From Alkalibacillus filiformis (GTDB lineage Bacteria; Bacillota; Bacilli; Bacillales; Alkalibacillaceae): DNA of 64,000 nt. The DNA lies in contig NZ_JAUSUP010000001.1 of NCBI RefSeq assembly GCF_030814115.1, forward strand, positions 682,001-746,000, given 5' to 3'. Position 1 is the first letter of the stretch, and every line of letters starts with the position of its first letter. Positions 8,500-16,913 of the stretch are shown piece by piece. A model generated the notes under the pieces. It ran no database searches and was not told the origin of the DNA. It saw only the letters and a program-made list of their open reading frames with translations. The position numbers and the translations under genes were made by a program.

Positions 8500-10554
8500 T
8501 TAGCTTTGTACATCTTTTCCGAGATTGTGCTTTTCCATTTTGTAATACAAATTACGTAATGAGATGTTTAGCTGTTTAGCTGTTTTCGATTTAATATAAT
8601 TATTCTTCTCTAGTGTCTCAAGTATGAGTTGTTTTTCAAATTCATCAAGCGCATCTTGTAACGGAATAACCTCACTATTTTCTGGTTCCTTAAAAAGATC
8701 TAAATCTTTAAATGAATGCTTCCTTAATGCTGGTAAATGTTTTTCATTAATGTAACTTTCATTTTGGCCCATACTTATAATGGCGCGACCAAGTATATTT
8801 TCAAGCTCTCTTACATTACCAGGAAAGTCATACTCTTTAAGTATACCTAGAGCTTTTGTTTTAACTCCTCTTACATTTCGACCATAATCTTCATTAAGCT
8901 TTGTAATTAAGTGTTGTGTTAAAGGATCTATATCATCAGTTCGCTCTCTTAATGGCGCAATCATAATCGGTAGTCGATTTAGTCGGTAAAACAAATCCTC
9001 TCGAAACTCTTTTTCCATCATTGCACGTTCTAAATTAACATTAGTTGCTGAAATCACCCTTACGTTAACAGGGATTGGTTTTCTGCCACCAACCCTTATG
9101 ATTTCTTGATTTTCCAAAACATGTAGTACTCTTGCTTGAAGTTCTACTGATAAATCACCAATTTCATCTAAAAACAACGATCCATTATTAGCCTCTTCAA
9201 ACAAACCTTTTTGCTTTTCAGGTGGACCTGTTTCGTCACCAAACAAAGCTTTTTCTAGTGCTTCCTCTTCCATCGAAGCACAATTCACTCGAATGAATTT
9301 ATAATGTTTACGATTGCTTTCGTTGTGGATCGCATGGGCAATCAACTCTTTTCCTGTTCCTGATTCACCTCTTAGTAAAACTGTAACAGGTGTTTTGGCA
9401 CCTACTTTGGCCTGTTCTAGCGTCAATTTCATCTCAGTCGACTGTGCAATTATATCATCAAATGTGTACTTAGCTTCTAAATTCCGAATTATTTGGCGAG
9501 CTTTTTTTAACTCAGATGTTAAAGATTCAATCTCTGACAAATCGTGAATTATGGCGACACTACCTTTTAGAACACCGTCCACTAAGATTGGTGCAGCATT
9601 AACTAAAACATCTCGTTTTAGTGGACCGACTTTCATTCGTGCACCTCTTACAGGTCTTCTAGTTTCAAGTACCTGCATGTGCATACTTTCACCCTCAGAT
9701 ATATCAGCTGTTGCTGGTTTACCGATGATCTCGCTCTCTTTCAATCCCGTAATCTTTGTGTAGGCAGGGTTAATTAATAACCCTTCGCCATGTTCATCAA
9801 CAACCGAAATCGCTTCCTCACTTGACTGAATAATGGCTTCTAACATATTTTGAATGTTTTTTAAGTCTGTGATTTCTTCTGCTAACTCTACAACTTCAGT
9901 AATATCTTTAAAGACAGCAAAAGCACCTAATAGCTCACCTTGCTCGGTAACAAGTGGGATTCGAGTTGTAATAATACGCTTACCATTACTCAAATTCAGC
10001 GGTTGGTTAAGTTCTTTTTTACGGGTCTTCATAACATTTGGTAAGTGAGAATCTGAGATGATCTCAGTTACTAAGTGTCCGACCATTTCATCTCTATTAA
10101 GGTTTAGTATGTTTTCTGCTGCTTCATTGACATATGTAATGTTGTGGTCGAGATCGATAACGATCATTCCGTCATGAATCGAATTTAATAATAAGTCACG
10201 AGAATCTGTCTCTTTTTTTAGTTGATCTAGTAGTGATTCTTTTTCATTCAATAAGTTATAAATAACGTGAGCTACAGTGCCAGGTATTAAAACCGAGCGC
10301 CTCGTTTTATATTTCTTTAGGTCATTAAACACTTCTTCCTTACCTGTTGTTTCAACGATTATATCAATTGGTTCATTTAAAGCATCAATATATGACTCAT
10401 ACGTATTGATTGATTTATTACCAGCTAATTTAAGGCCAGGAGCATGTTGATTAATGTCTGCAACAGCTTGCACATTAATCATATCGATTTGCTCAAATAG
10501 CTTTAATATAGCTGTGCCACCTTGTCCTACTCCTACAATTAACACATTTTGCAT
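8500..10554 (-). CDS. bkdR: BkdR-type AAA+ (sigma-54 activator family) regulator lacking GAFTGA
   Basis: Transcription regulator of the adjoining branched-chain keto-acid genes. 684 residues: an N-terminal Rossmann-like segment (GVGQGG at 8-13; about 1-100), two PAS domains (about 120-220 and 235-345), an AAA+ domain (Walker A GESGTGKE at 396-403, Walker B FLDEIGD at 461-467, sensor region RVISATN, arginine finger FREDLFYRLNRLPI, GNVREL) and a C-terminal Fis-type helix-turn-helix (KSKTAKQLNISLRNLYYK). Oddity: where family members carry GAFTGA, this protein reads FGDETGPPEKQKGLF (438-452); the loop is shorter and the motif absent. GAFTGA is the sigma-54 contact, so activation by the usual route is doubtful. 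Start ATG at 10554 with TAGGTG upstream. Gene order and domain layout support BkdR. Confidence 0.9.
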   Translation of the reverse strand: MQNVLIVGVGQGGTAILKLFEQIDMINVQAVADINQHAPGLKLAGNKSINTYESYIDALNEPIDIIVETTGKEEVFNDLKKYKTRRSVLIPGTVAHVIYNLLNEKESLLDQLKKETDSRDLLLNSIHDGMIVIDLDHNITYVNEAAENILNLNRDEMVGHLVTEIISDSHLPNVMKTRKKELNQPLNLSNGKRIITTRIPLVTEQGELLGAFAVFKDITEVVELAEEITDLKNIQNMLEAIIQSSEEAISVVDEHGEGLLINPAYTKITGLKESEIIGKPATADISEGESMHMQVLETRRPVRGARMKVGPLKRDVLVNAAPILVDGVLKGSVAIIHDLSEIESLTSELKKARQIIRNLEAKYTFDDIIAQSTEMKLTLEQAKVGAKTPVTVLLRGESGTGKELIAHAIHNESNRKHYKFIRVNCASMEEEALEKALFGDETGPPEKQKGLFEEANNGSLFLDEIGDLSVELQARVLHVLENQEIIRVGGRKPIPVNVRVISATNVNLERAMMEKEFREDLFYRLNRLPIMIAPLRERTDDIDPLTQHLITKLNEDYGRNVRGVKTKALGILKEYDFPGNVRELENILGRAIISMGQNESYINEKHLPALRKHSFKDLDLFKEPENSEVIPLQDALDEFEKQLILETLEKNNYIKSKTAKQLNISLRNLYYKMEKHNLGKDVQS

Positions 10555-10566
10555 AGTTTTACACCT

Positions 10567-10627
10567 ACATTTGCAAGTTTTTGCATACTTCCATGATAAT
10601 GAAAGCGCTTCATTAATGCAAGTTTTT
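10567..10627. promoter_or_regulatory. bkdR-yqzF intergenic: direct repeat TGCAAGTTTTT and cre-like palindrome
   Basis: Two copies of TGCAAGTTTTT (near 10572 and 10618) flank a near-palindrome ATGAAAGCGCTTCAT (about 10601-10615). The centre resembles a CcpA cre site, with half-sites each matching but one base missing from the symmetric spacing. It lies upstream of both bkdR and yqzF. Binding is inferred only. Confidence 0.35.
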
Positions 10628-10686
10628 TTCGTTTTTTCTTTTAGCTATTTTTGATATACTACAAAAGGGATAAGGAGAGAAAAACA

Positions 10687-10917
10687 ATGATGAGGTTAAT
10701 TGCACTTTTAATAATGGTACTACCAGGAGTTATAGCTGCCTATGGAATTAAATTAATTCGTGATTCTTTTTTTGGAGAAGCTGCTGCAATTTTTTTCAAT
10801 AATGTTTTAATCCAGTTAATCGCTGGTATTATTTTAATTGTTGTAGGCATTGGGTTTATTGGTGGCTTCATACTACATCGCGACCGAAAACGCGATCGAA
10901 CACAAAATAAGTACTAA
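10687..10917 (+). CDS. yqzF: DUF2627 family small membrane protein YqzF
   Basis: 76 residues from the ATG at 10687, with ATAAGGAGAG upstream; the next codon is also ATG. Two predicted membrane segments (about 3-22 and 37-60) with a short loop (KLIRDSFFGEAAAIFFNN) between them and a charged tail (HRDRKRDRTQNKY), so both ends are probably cytoplasmic. It matches the DUF2627/YqzF family found next to bkdR in Bacillus. Function unknown. Transcribed divergently from bkdR and followed by a symmetric terminator shared with lysC. Confidence 0.8.
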   Translation: MMRLIALLIMVLPGVIAAYGIKLIRDSFFGEAAAIFFNNVLIQLIAGIILIVVGIGFIGGFILHRDRKRDRTQNKY

Positions 10918-10920
10918 ACA

Positions 10921-10957
10921 AAAACCATTACTAACAACAATCGTTAGTAATGGTTTC
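10921..10957. terminator. Bidirectional terminator between yqzF and aspartokinase
   Basis: A perfect 14-bp stem (AAACCATTACTAAC at 10922-10935, complement at 10943-10956) with a 7-nt loop lies between two convergent genes. Confidence 0.85.
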
Positions 10958-10962
10958 TTTAT

Positions 10963-12315
10963 TTACTCAGTTAAGAAAAACTCTTGATATAATGATTTAA
11001 TCGCTTCGTTTAAGTTCTCTTCATATATTCCAAACATCATGGAAACCTCTGAAGAACCTTGGTTGATCATATCAATATTAACATCTGCCTCTGCAAATGC
11101 TTTCGTTGCTTTCGATGCGACGTTTAAGCGATTACTCATCCCTTCACCTACTAGCATAATCATCGCTAATCCATGTGTTACATCTACTGTATCTACTTGC
11201 AGTTCATTTTTAATTCGGTTCATTAAAGTTTCTTCTTTATCGCCTTTTAAGTCCTCTGTACGAATAATAACAGACATATCATCAATACCAGAAGGTGCGT
11301 GCTCGAACGAAATATTTTCTTCTGCAAGAATTCTTAATAAATTTTGGCCAAATCCAATTTCACGGTTCATTAAATACTTGCGAACATAAATCGTTGAGAA
11401 CCCTGTATCACTTGCAATTCCAACGACAGGTTGACCGTTGTCTTTTTTACTTGCAACAATCATTGTTCCACGACAGTCAGGGTCGTTTGTGTTTTTAATA
11501 CATACAGGAATATTCTTTTTGAATGCAGGGATTAATGCTTCATCATGAAAAACTGAGAAACCTGCATAAGATAATTCACGCATTTCTTTGTAAGTTAATG
11601 TATGAATTTCTTTAGGGCGATCTACAATTTTCGGGTTTACACAATAAACTGAACTCACATCTGTAAAGTTCTCGTACAGTTCAGCTTGTACACCTGCAGC
11701 AATAATTGAACCTGAAATATCAGAACCACCACGTGGGAAAGCTGTTAAAACACCAGCTTCTGTGTAGCCGAAAAATCCTGGGATAACAACGACACCTTCA
11801 CGCTCTCTCAGACGGTGAATTTGCTCATAACTCTTCTCTAAAATTTGGGCACCACTAGGGTCTGAGCTGACAATAACTCCTGCATCTTTAGGGTTTACAT
11901 AAGTCGCTTTCGTACCTCTTTTGTTAAGATACGCACTTAAGATTCGAGCTAATGAATCTTCACCCATTGCCTTTAATGCATCCATTAAGTGAGTTGTATT
12001 TGTCGTTTCTCTTAGTAACCTTCTTGATTCATTTTCAATTCGAGCAACAATATCTTTTGATAATTCAAGTTCTTCAGTAATAGACATAAATCGCTGAGAA
12101 ATTTTAAATAAAGTTTCCTCATAATTTTGCCCACTGTCATATTGCTCGCCTAATTGAATAAATAAATCTGTTACTTTAACATCGTCATCGTATCGCTTTC
12201 CTGGTGCTGATACGACAATAAACTTACGATCTTGATCAGCTTCGATAATACTAGCCACTTGTCCAAGCATCGAACTATCTGCGACAGAGCTTCCTCCAAA
12301 TTTTGCTACTTTCAT
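10963..12315 (-). CDS. Aspartate kinase (aspartokinase III / YclM-like)
   Basis: Phosphorylates aspartate, the first step to lysine, diaminopimelate, methionine and threonine. 450 residues from the ATG at 12315, preceded by GTGGTGATAA. The kinase domain begins MKVAKFGGSSVAD with the KFGG ATP/substrate motif; FPRGGSDISGSI is the second nucleotide-site motif. Two C-terminal ACT domains follow (about 310-450). The length and single-chain form resemble B. subtilis aspartokinase III (YclM) rather than the alpha/beta LysC. There is no biosynthetic partner next to it; it stands alone between yqzF and spo0A. No L-box or T-box was seen in the about 100 bp upstream. Confidence 0.9.
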   Translation of the reverse strand: MKVAKFGGSSVADSSMLGQVASIIEADQDRKFIVVSAPGKRYDDDVKVTDLFIQLGEQYDSGQNYEETLFKISQRFMSITEELELSKDIVARIENESRRLLRETTNTTHLMDALKAMGEDSLARILSAYLNKRGTKATYVNPKDAGVIVSSDPSGAQILEKSYEQIHRLREREGVVVIPGFFGYTEAGVLTAFPRGGSDISGSIIAAGVQAELYENFTDVSSVYCVNPKIVDRPKEIHTLTYKEMRELSYAGFSVFHDEALIPAFKKNIPVCIKNTNDPDCRGTMIVASKKDNGQPVVGIASDTGFSTIYVRKYLMNREIGFGQNLLRILAEENISFEHAPSGIDDMSVIIRTEDLKGDKEETLMNRIKNELQVDTVDVTHGLAMIMLVGEGMSNRLNVASKATKAFAEADVNIDMINQGSSEVSMMFGIYEENLNEAIKSLYQEFFLTE

Positions 12316-12373
12316 TATTATCACCACTATTTGAATTGTTTTATAACAATGATTATTTTAACATAACGAGAAT

Positions 12374-12406
12374 AAAAAAAAAGGGAGTTAACAAATGTTA
12401 ACCCCT
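12374..12406 (-). terminator. spo0A terminator
   Basis: The minus strand reads GGGGTTAAC, loop, GTTAACTCCC and then nine Ts, 18 bp after the spo0A stop. Confidence 0.85.
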
Positions 12407-12423
12407 AAAGTGATTCTATTGCT

Positions 12424-13203
12424 TTATCCAACTTTATGTTCTAATCTCAGCTTATCTGCAATCATAGCAATGAATTCAGAATTGGTTGGTTTTGCTTTTG
12501 AAACGCTTACTGTGTAACCGAAAATGGCTGATAGAGAATCAATATTTCCACGATTCCAAGCAACTTCAATCGCGTGACGAATCGCTCGTTCAACTCGTGA
12601 AGCTGTCGTATTGTACTTTTTAGCGATATCTGGGTATAAAACTTTAGTAATAGATCCTAATAATTCAATATCATGATATACCATAGAAATTGCTTCTCTT
12701 AAATATAAATAACCTTTAATATGGGCCGGAACACCAACTTCATGAATAATTGATGTAATGTTAGCGTCTAAGTTTACTTTTGGTGGTTTGCTTTCAACAA
12801 ACCCTTGTTTAAGAGGTGATACTTGCTTTGAACCAGCAATGTTTAATACTTGGTCTTTAAGCATGTCTAAGTCAAAAGGCTTCAACATATAATATGTAGC
12901 GCCTAATTCAACAGCTTTTTTCGTTACGGATTCGTGTCCGAAAGCAGTGAGCATAATCACTTTAGGTGTCTTGTCTAATGACGAGTTTCGAAGCTTTTCT
13001 AATACAGCTAAGCCATCAATGTGAGGCATAATAATATCCAAAATTAAAATGTCAGGTTGATGTTCTTGAACCATGGTTAAGCAATCATTTCCGTTGTAAG
13101 CGGTACCTACAACTTCCATTTCTTCTTCTTCAGAAAAATGGTCCTCTAACATTGATACTAATTCCCGATTATCATCAGCAATTCCTAATTTAATCTTTCC
13201 CAT
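12424..13203 (-). CDS. spo0A: Sporulation master response regulator Spo0A
   Basis: Phosphorelay-controlled transcription factor that commits cells to sporulation. 259 residues: receiver domain (about 4-120) with the acidic pocket DD at 10-11, phosphoacceptor D56 in DILILD, switch threonine in MLTAFG and conserved K108 in MLKPF; then a linker and the Spo0A-specific DNA-binding domain (about 150-259) with the recognition region [21 protein letters not shown]. The ATG at 13203 follows GGAGGG. Upstream lie two 0A boxes and a sigma-H-like promoter, so autoregulation is probable. It follows spoIVB, as in B. subtilis. Confidence 0.97.
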   Translation of the reverse strand: MGKIKLGIADDNRELVSMLEDHFSEEEEMEVVGTAYNGNDCLTMVQEHQPDILILDIIMPHIDGLAVLEKLRNSSLDKTPKVIMLTAFGHESVTKKAVELGATYYMLKPFDLDMLKDQVLNIAGSKQVSPLKQGFVESKPPKVNLDANITSIIHEVGVPAHIKGYLYLREAISMVYHDIELLGSITKVLYPDIAKKYNTTASRVERAIRHAIEVAWNRGNIDSLSAIFGYTVSVSKAKPTNSEFIAMIADKLRLEHKVG

Positions 13204-13250
13204 AAATATTCCCTCCTATAATAAATATCCGCTTGACCCACAATTAACCA

Positions 13251-13275
13251 ATTCGACATATAAGCATAATCTCCT
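13251..13275 (-). promoter_or_regulatory. Candidate sigma-H promoter of spo0A overlapping a 0A box
   Basis: On the minus strand AGGAGAT (ending at 13269) is followed after about 13 nt by CGAAT (13255-13251). This resembles sigma-H AGGAnnT/GAAT with slightly long spacing. The -10 part overlaps TGTCGAA (13252-13258), a perfect Spo0A box. Confidence 0.5.
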
Positions 13276-13351
13276 TTTAAATTTTTGGATTTTTTGTGAT
13301 ATATTCATTTTTTATAAGCTTTAAGCACGTATTCAACAAAGGCTCTTATAA

Positions 13352-13358
13352 TTCGACA
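13352..13358 (-). promoter_or_regulatory. Second Spo0A box upstream of spo0A
   Basis: TGTCGAA on the minus strand, identical to the box at 13252-13258 and exactly 100 bp upstream of it. It matches the 0A box consensus TGNCGAA. Confidence 0.5.
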
Positions 13359-13360
13359 TA

Positions 13361-13394
13361 AAAAAGCCCAATACTCAATTAGTACTGGGCTTGA
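13361..13394 (-). terminator. spoIVB terminator
   Basis: AAGCCCAGTACT / AGTATTGGGCTT stem with one mismatch, followed by TTTTTT on the minus strand, directly after the spoIVB stop. Confidence 0.85.
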
Positions 13395-13396
13395 AA

Positions 13397-14482
13397 TTAG
13401 CTTGCATCTTTCATCTCTTCGTCATCTTTTATTGTTAACCCTGCTTCATTTAACATCCATTCTATATGCACACCATAACCACTTGTTGGATCATTTAAAA
13501 ATACATGTGTTACTGCACCGATTAATTTACCGTCTTGTATGATTGGGCTACCGCTCATACCTTGCACAATTCCACCAGATGCTTTCAACAAGTCCTCGTC
13601 TGTAACTTGTATAACCATCCCTTTTGTTTCTGGGTTTTGTGAAGGTACGCTACTTACAATTTCAATTTCGAACTCCTCAATCGTATCATCTTCTACGACT
13701 GTCAATATTTTAGCTTTTCCTTCTTTTACTTCATGAGCTTTAGCAACAGGTAGCAAACCGACATGGTCATTCATAAATAATGAATCATCTTCCAATTTGC
13801 CGAAGATTCCATAGTCCGTATTTTTTTGAATCGTACCTAAACTTGTCTCATTCATAGAAAAACGTGCTCGCTTCTCACCTGGTGATCCGCTTTCCCCTTT
13901 GTTAATCGAGGTGATCTTTGAAGGCACAATTTTACCATTGTAAATGTCTAATGGTTTCTTTGTTTGCTGATCAGTAATAACATGCCCCAATGCCCCATAA
14001 CGTTTAGATTCTGGATCATAAAAGGTCATCGTACCAATACCAGCAGTTGCATCTCTTATAAAAAGACCGAGCTTATACACATCTTCACCTTCGTCGGCAA
14101 GCGGCTTTACCGTTAAAGGGAATATATGCTCTTGTCTTTTAATTAATAATTCAATCGGCTCTTGCTCAGTTTCGTATTTCTGAATTAACTTGGTGAAGGA
14201 TTGCATATCGTTAATTTTATGTTGATTCAGTTGTAAAATAATATCACCAATTTCAACACCTGATTCCTCAGCTGGTGAGGTTTTACCCTCGTCAGTAGAG
14301 ACAGGACTAAAACCGACTACGACAACACCAGAAGTGTGGAGTTTAACACCAATGGATTGACCTCCAGGGATTATTTCTTCAACAGGTTGTAATGTTTCAG
14401 CAGCTACATGGTATGTTAATGTGAATGGAAGAACAAACGAAACAAGGAGAATGATTTTTAATGTTATTCGTGATCGGCTCAT
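13397..14482 (-). CDS. spoIVB: SpoIVB serine peptidase (sigma-K checkpoint)
   Basis: Forespore-secreted S55 peptidase that signals to the pro-sigma-K processing complex in the mother cell. 361 residues from the ATG at 14482, chosen over an upstream GTG because GAGGAG lies 8 nt before it. An N-terminal membrane anchor/signal (about 5-25) precedes a PDZ domain (about 70-150) with GVEIGDIILQLN, then the chymotrypsin-like S55 domain, with the catalytic serine in GIVQGMSGSPII and an earlier GHVITD segment providing the histidine. Located between recN and spo0A as in all Bacillus. Confidence 0.95.
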   Translation of the reverse strand: MSRSRITLKIILLVSFVLPFTLTYHVAAETLQPVEEIIPGGQSIGVKLHTSGVVVVGFSPVSTDEGKTSPAEESGVEIGDIILQLNQHKINDMQSFTKLIQKYETEQEPIELLIKRQEHIFPLTVKPLADEGEDVYKLGLFIRDATAGIGTMTFYDPESKRYGALGHVITDQQTKKPLDIYNGKIVPSKITSINKGESGSPGEKRARFSMNETSLGTIQKNTDYGIFGKLEDDSLFMNDHVGLLPVAKAHEVKEGKAKILTVVEDDTIEEFEIEIVSSVPSQNPETKGMVIQVTDEDLLKASGGIVQGMSGSPIIQDGKLIGAVTHVFLNDPTSGYGVHIEWMLNEAGLTIKDDEEMKDAS

Positions 14483-14535
14483 CAAGTACACTCCTCATTT
14501 CTCTTTATAATTGAAGCTTTAACGTTAATTTGAGC

Positions 14536-14570
14536 TTTTTTCACCCTTTTTAAACGGTAAAAGTAAATGC
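14536..14570 (-). promoter_or_regulatory. Possible forespore (sigma-F/G) promoter of spoIVB
   Basis: The minus strand has GCATTTA (to 14564) and about 20 nt later GGGTGAAAAAA (14546-14536). These resemble GYATA and GGnRAnA elements, but the spacing is looser than consensus. Confidence 0.3.
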
Positions 14571-14650
14571 AATTTAGTTTATCATTTCCTTGAATAGCTT
14601 AACTTTGATTGTATATAAAATAATTACTAACAAACCCAATACATATATCA

Positions 14651-14688
14651 AAAAAAGGTTAAACATACGAATAAGTATGTTTAACCTT
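14651..14688 (-). terminator. recN terminator overlapping the stop codon
   Basis: A perfect 13-bp stem AGGTTAAACATAC (14656-14668) and complement (14675-14687), followed by six Ts on the minus strand. The recN TAA lies inside the stem. Confidence 0.85.
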
Positions 14689-16402
14689 TCATCACTTCTG
14701 CTTGTTCAATTAACTCTTTGGCATGATTTGTTGTCGTTTCTGTTACTTCATGTCCAGAAATCATGCGCCCGACCTCTTCAACAGTTTCATTTGCTGATAA
14801 TGGGTGCACACTTGTGTTAGTATACCCATTATTTGAAACATCTTTTTTAATTAAGTAATGATGATCTGCCATCGCTGCAACTTGAGGCAAATGAGTTATA
14901 CAAAGAACTTGTGACTCATTTGATATACGGTGAATCTTCTGGGCAATAGCTTGAGCTACACGACCACTTACACCAGTATCAACCTCATCAAAAATGACGC
15001 TTGTAATACCTTGATGCTGTGATAAAATGCTTTTTATGGCAAGCATGATACGTGAAATTTCTCCACCTGAGGCGACTTTATGAAGTGGCTTCATTGGTTC
15101 ACCAGGGTTCGTCGTAATGAGAAACTGAATAACATCTAAGCCTTGTTTTAGCAATTTCACATGACGATCACGCCAATTAACTTCACCTTTATGCGTGTTA
15201 AATTCCACATCAAACTGTGCCTTTTCTAAATATAGATCTTGTAATTCATGTTGAATTGCTGAGATTAGCTTTTCTGCGATTTCCTTTCTTAACTTATGCA
15301 AATGTTCCGCTTCTGTTAAGGCATCCTTTTCAGCTTCTTTTATTTCATGTTCGAGCGATTGCAAGTGGCCATCTTTATTTTCGAGTTGCTCTAATTCTTC
15401 TTCCATTTCAGCCATATGTGTCATCAATTCATTTACATCTTTGCCGTATTTTCTTTTTAATCGATTAATTTCAAACAACCTTGTTTCAATTTCATCTAAA
15501 CGATTAGGTTGAAATTCTAATTGATCTAAACGGTTTCGTAAATCAAACGACAGTTCTTCTAAAGAATAGTAATTCGCTTTTAATTGTTTAGAAAGTTCTT
15601 CAAAGTCCTTATCCACATCTTCTAATTGTTCTAGAGCAGACATCGCATGCCCTAAGAAATCCATTGCATGATTCTCAGCCGATAATGACTGATATGTTGT
15701 ATTTAACCCTTCAAAGATCCGCTCATAATTCATTAATTGACTACGCTCTTCTTCTAGTTGATCATCTTCACCAAGTTGTAATTGCGCTTCACTCAATTCA
15801 TTATGTTGAAACTTAAGCAAATCAATACGTTGTGCAATTTCCTGCTCATTGTTGGATAATTCCTCATATCTTTTCTTTAGTGATTGTAAATGATTATATA
15901 ATTCATGGTAATGTTCTTTTGATTGATCTAGACCATCACGATCAAAAAAGTCTAGAAGTTCAATATGGCGTTCTGGATTCATTAAAGATTGTGTCTCGTG
16001 CTGGCTATGTATATCAATTAATTGTGCACCTAATTCTTTTAACACTGCTAATGTAATTAGCTTACCATTAACTTTACAAACACTTTTCCCTTTAGAAGTT
16101 ATGCGCCTTTCTATGACAACACTACCCTCATCTTCATCAATTGGTATTTCAAATTGTTCCAACACTTTATACGCTATATGCTGTTGGTCATCTATAAAAA
16201 ATAATCCTTCAATTGATGCTTGATCAGCATTATGTCTTACAAACTCAACTGATGCTCTTGCACCGGCTAAGAGCTGGATTGCATCGATAATAATCGATTT
16301 ACCTGCACCAGTTTCTCCTGTTAATACAGTTAATCCTTCGTTAAAAGATAGTGAAATTTCATCAATGATTGCAAAATCCTTAATTGATAATTGTGCTAAC
16401 AC
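14681..16402 (-). CDS. recN: DNA repair ATPase RecN
   Basis: SMC-like ATPase acting early in double-strand break repair. 573 residues from the GTG at 16402, so the protein begins MLAQLSIKDFAII as the family does; GAGG sits 8 nt upstream, whereas an earlier in-frame GTG at 16411 overlaps that site. Walker A GETGAGKSIIIDAI lies near residue 30, two long coiled-coil arms (about 150-370) follow, then the ABC signature region SGGEISRIMLAI and Walker B SVIFDEVDTGVSG. Starts 18 bp after the argR stop, so probably cotranscribed with argR. No SOS box was seen immediately upstream. Confidence 0.95.
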   Translation of the reverse strand: MLAQLSIKDFAIIDEISLSFNEGLTVLTGETGAGKSIIIDAIQLLAGARASVEFVRHNADQASIEGLFFIDDQQHIAYKVLEQFEIPIDEDEGSVVIERRITSKGKSVCKVNGKLITLAVLKELGAQLIDIHSQHETQSLMNPERHIELLDFFDRDGLDQSKEHYHELYNHLQSLKKRYEELSNNEQEIAQRIDLLKFQHNELSEAQLQLGEDDQLEEERSQLMNYERIFEGLNTTYQSLSAENHAMDFLGHAMSALEQLEDVDKDFEELSKQLKANYYSLEELSFDLRNRLDQLEFQPNRLDEIETRLFEINRLKRKYGKDVNELMTHMAEMEEELEQLENKDGHLQSLEHEIKEAEKDALTEAEHLHKLRKEIAEKLISAIQHELQDLYLEKAQFDVEFNTHKGEVNWRDRHVKLLKQGLDVIQFLITTNPGEPMKPLHKVASGGEISRIMLAIKSILSQHQGITSVIFDEVDTGVSGRVAQAIAQKIHRISNESQVLCITHLPQVAAMADHHYLIKKDVSNNGYTNTSVHPLSANETVEEVGRMISGHEVTETTTNHAKELIEQAEVMKG

Positions 16403-16420
16403 AATAGACACCTCATATTC

Positions 16421-16882
16421 TTAGAGCATTTTCATAAATTCATCATAAATGGCTTCACTTTGTGACGGTGTACGACAAATGATTAAGCATGTATCATCTC
16501 CACATATACTCCCCATAATATCTTCCCAATCTAATTGATCAATTAAAACACCGACAGCTTGGGCATTACCTGGTACAGTTTTTAGAACTATGAAATGGTC
16601 TGCACGATCAATTGAAACAAAACTTTCTAAAAGAGTTCTCTGCAATTTCTCAGTTGGGTTAACTTTTGTATCCCCAGGTAAACTGTATTTATAGCTTCCG
16701 TCATTAGTTGGAACTTTCACTAATTGAAGTTCTTTTATATCCCTAGAAATTGTTGCTTGCGTTACATCATAGTCTAGGTCATGAAATTTTTGCACTAACT
16801 CATCTTGCGTTTCAATATCGTGTTTGTAAATTAAATCACGAATCTTTAATAAACGTTGTGTTTTTTTCAATTTTTTCACCAT
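16421..16882 (-). CDS. argR: Arginine repressor ArgR/AhrC
   Basis: Arginine-responsive hexameric regulator of arginine biosynthesis and catabolism. 153 residues: an N-terminal winged helix (about 5-70) with the recognition stretch DVTQATISRDIKELQLVK, and a C-terminal oligomerisation/arginine-binding domain (about 80-150) with GNAQAVGVLID and GDDTCLIICR. Its place between tlyA and recN is the conserved Bacillus arrangement. Confidence 0.95.
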   Translation of the reverse strand: MVKKLKKTQRLLKIRDLIYKHDIETQDELVQKFHDLDYDVTQATISRDIKELQLVKVPTNDGSYKYSLPGDTKVNPTEKLQRTLLESFVSIDRADHFIVLKTVPGNAQAVGVLIDQLDWEDIMGSICGDDTCLIICRTPSQSEAIYDEFMKML

Positions 16883-16913
16883 CTTTTAGTTCAGTATATA
16901 ACATCAGACCCGT

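Noticed and set aside
8458-8500. Sigma-54 (-24/-12) promoter before ptb, expected from B. subtilis
   Set aside because: No GG-N10-GC element with TGGCAC/TTGC similarity is present in the 42-bp gap or in the bkdR leader; the TTGCA near 10569 lacks the -24 GG.
12316-12423. Lysine riboswitch or T-box upstream of the aspartokinase
   Set aside because: The gap is only about 100 bp and is largely taken by the spo0A terminator; no L-box or T-box core sequence is visible.
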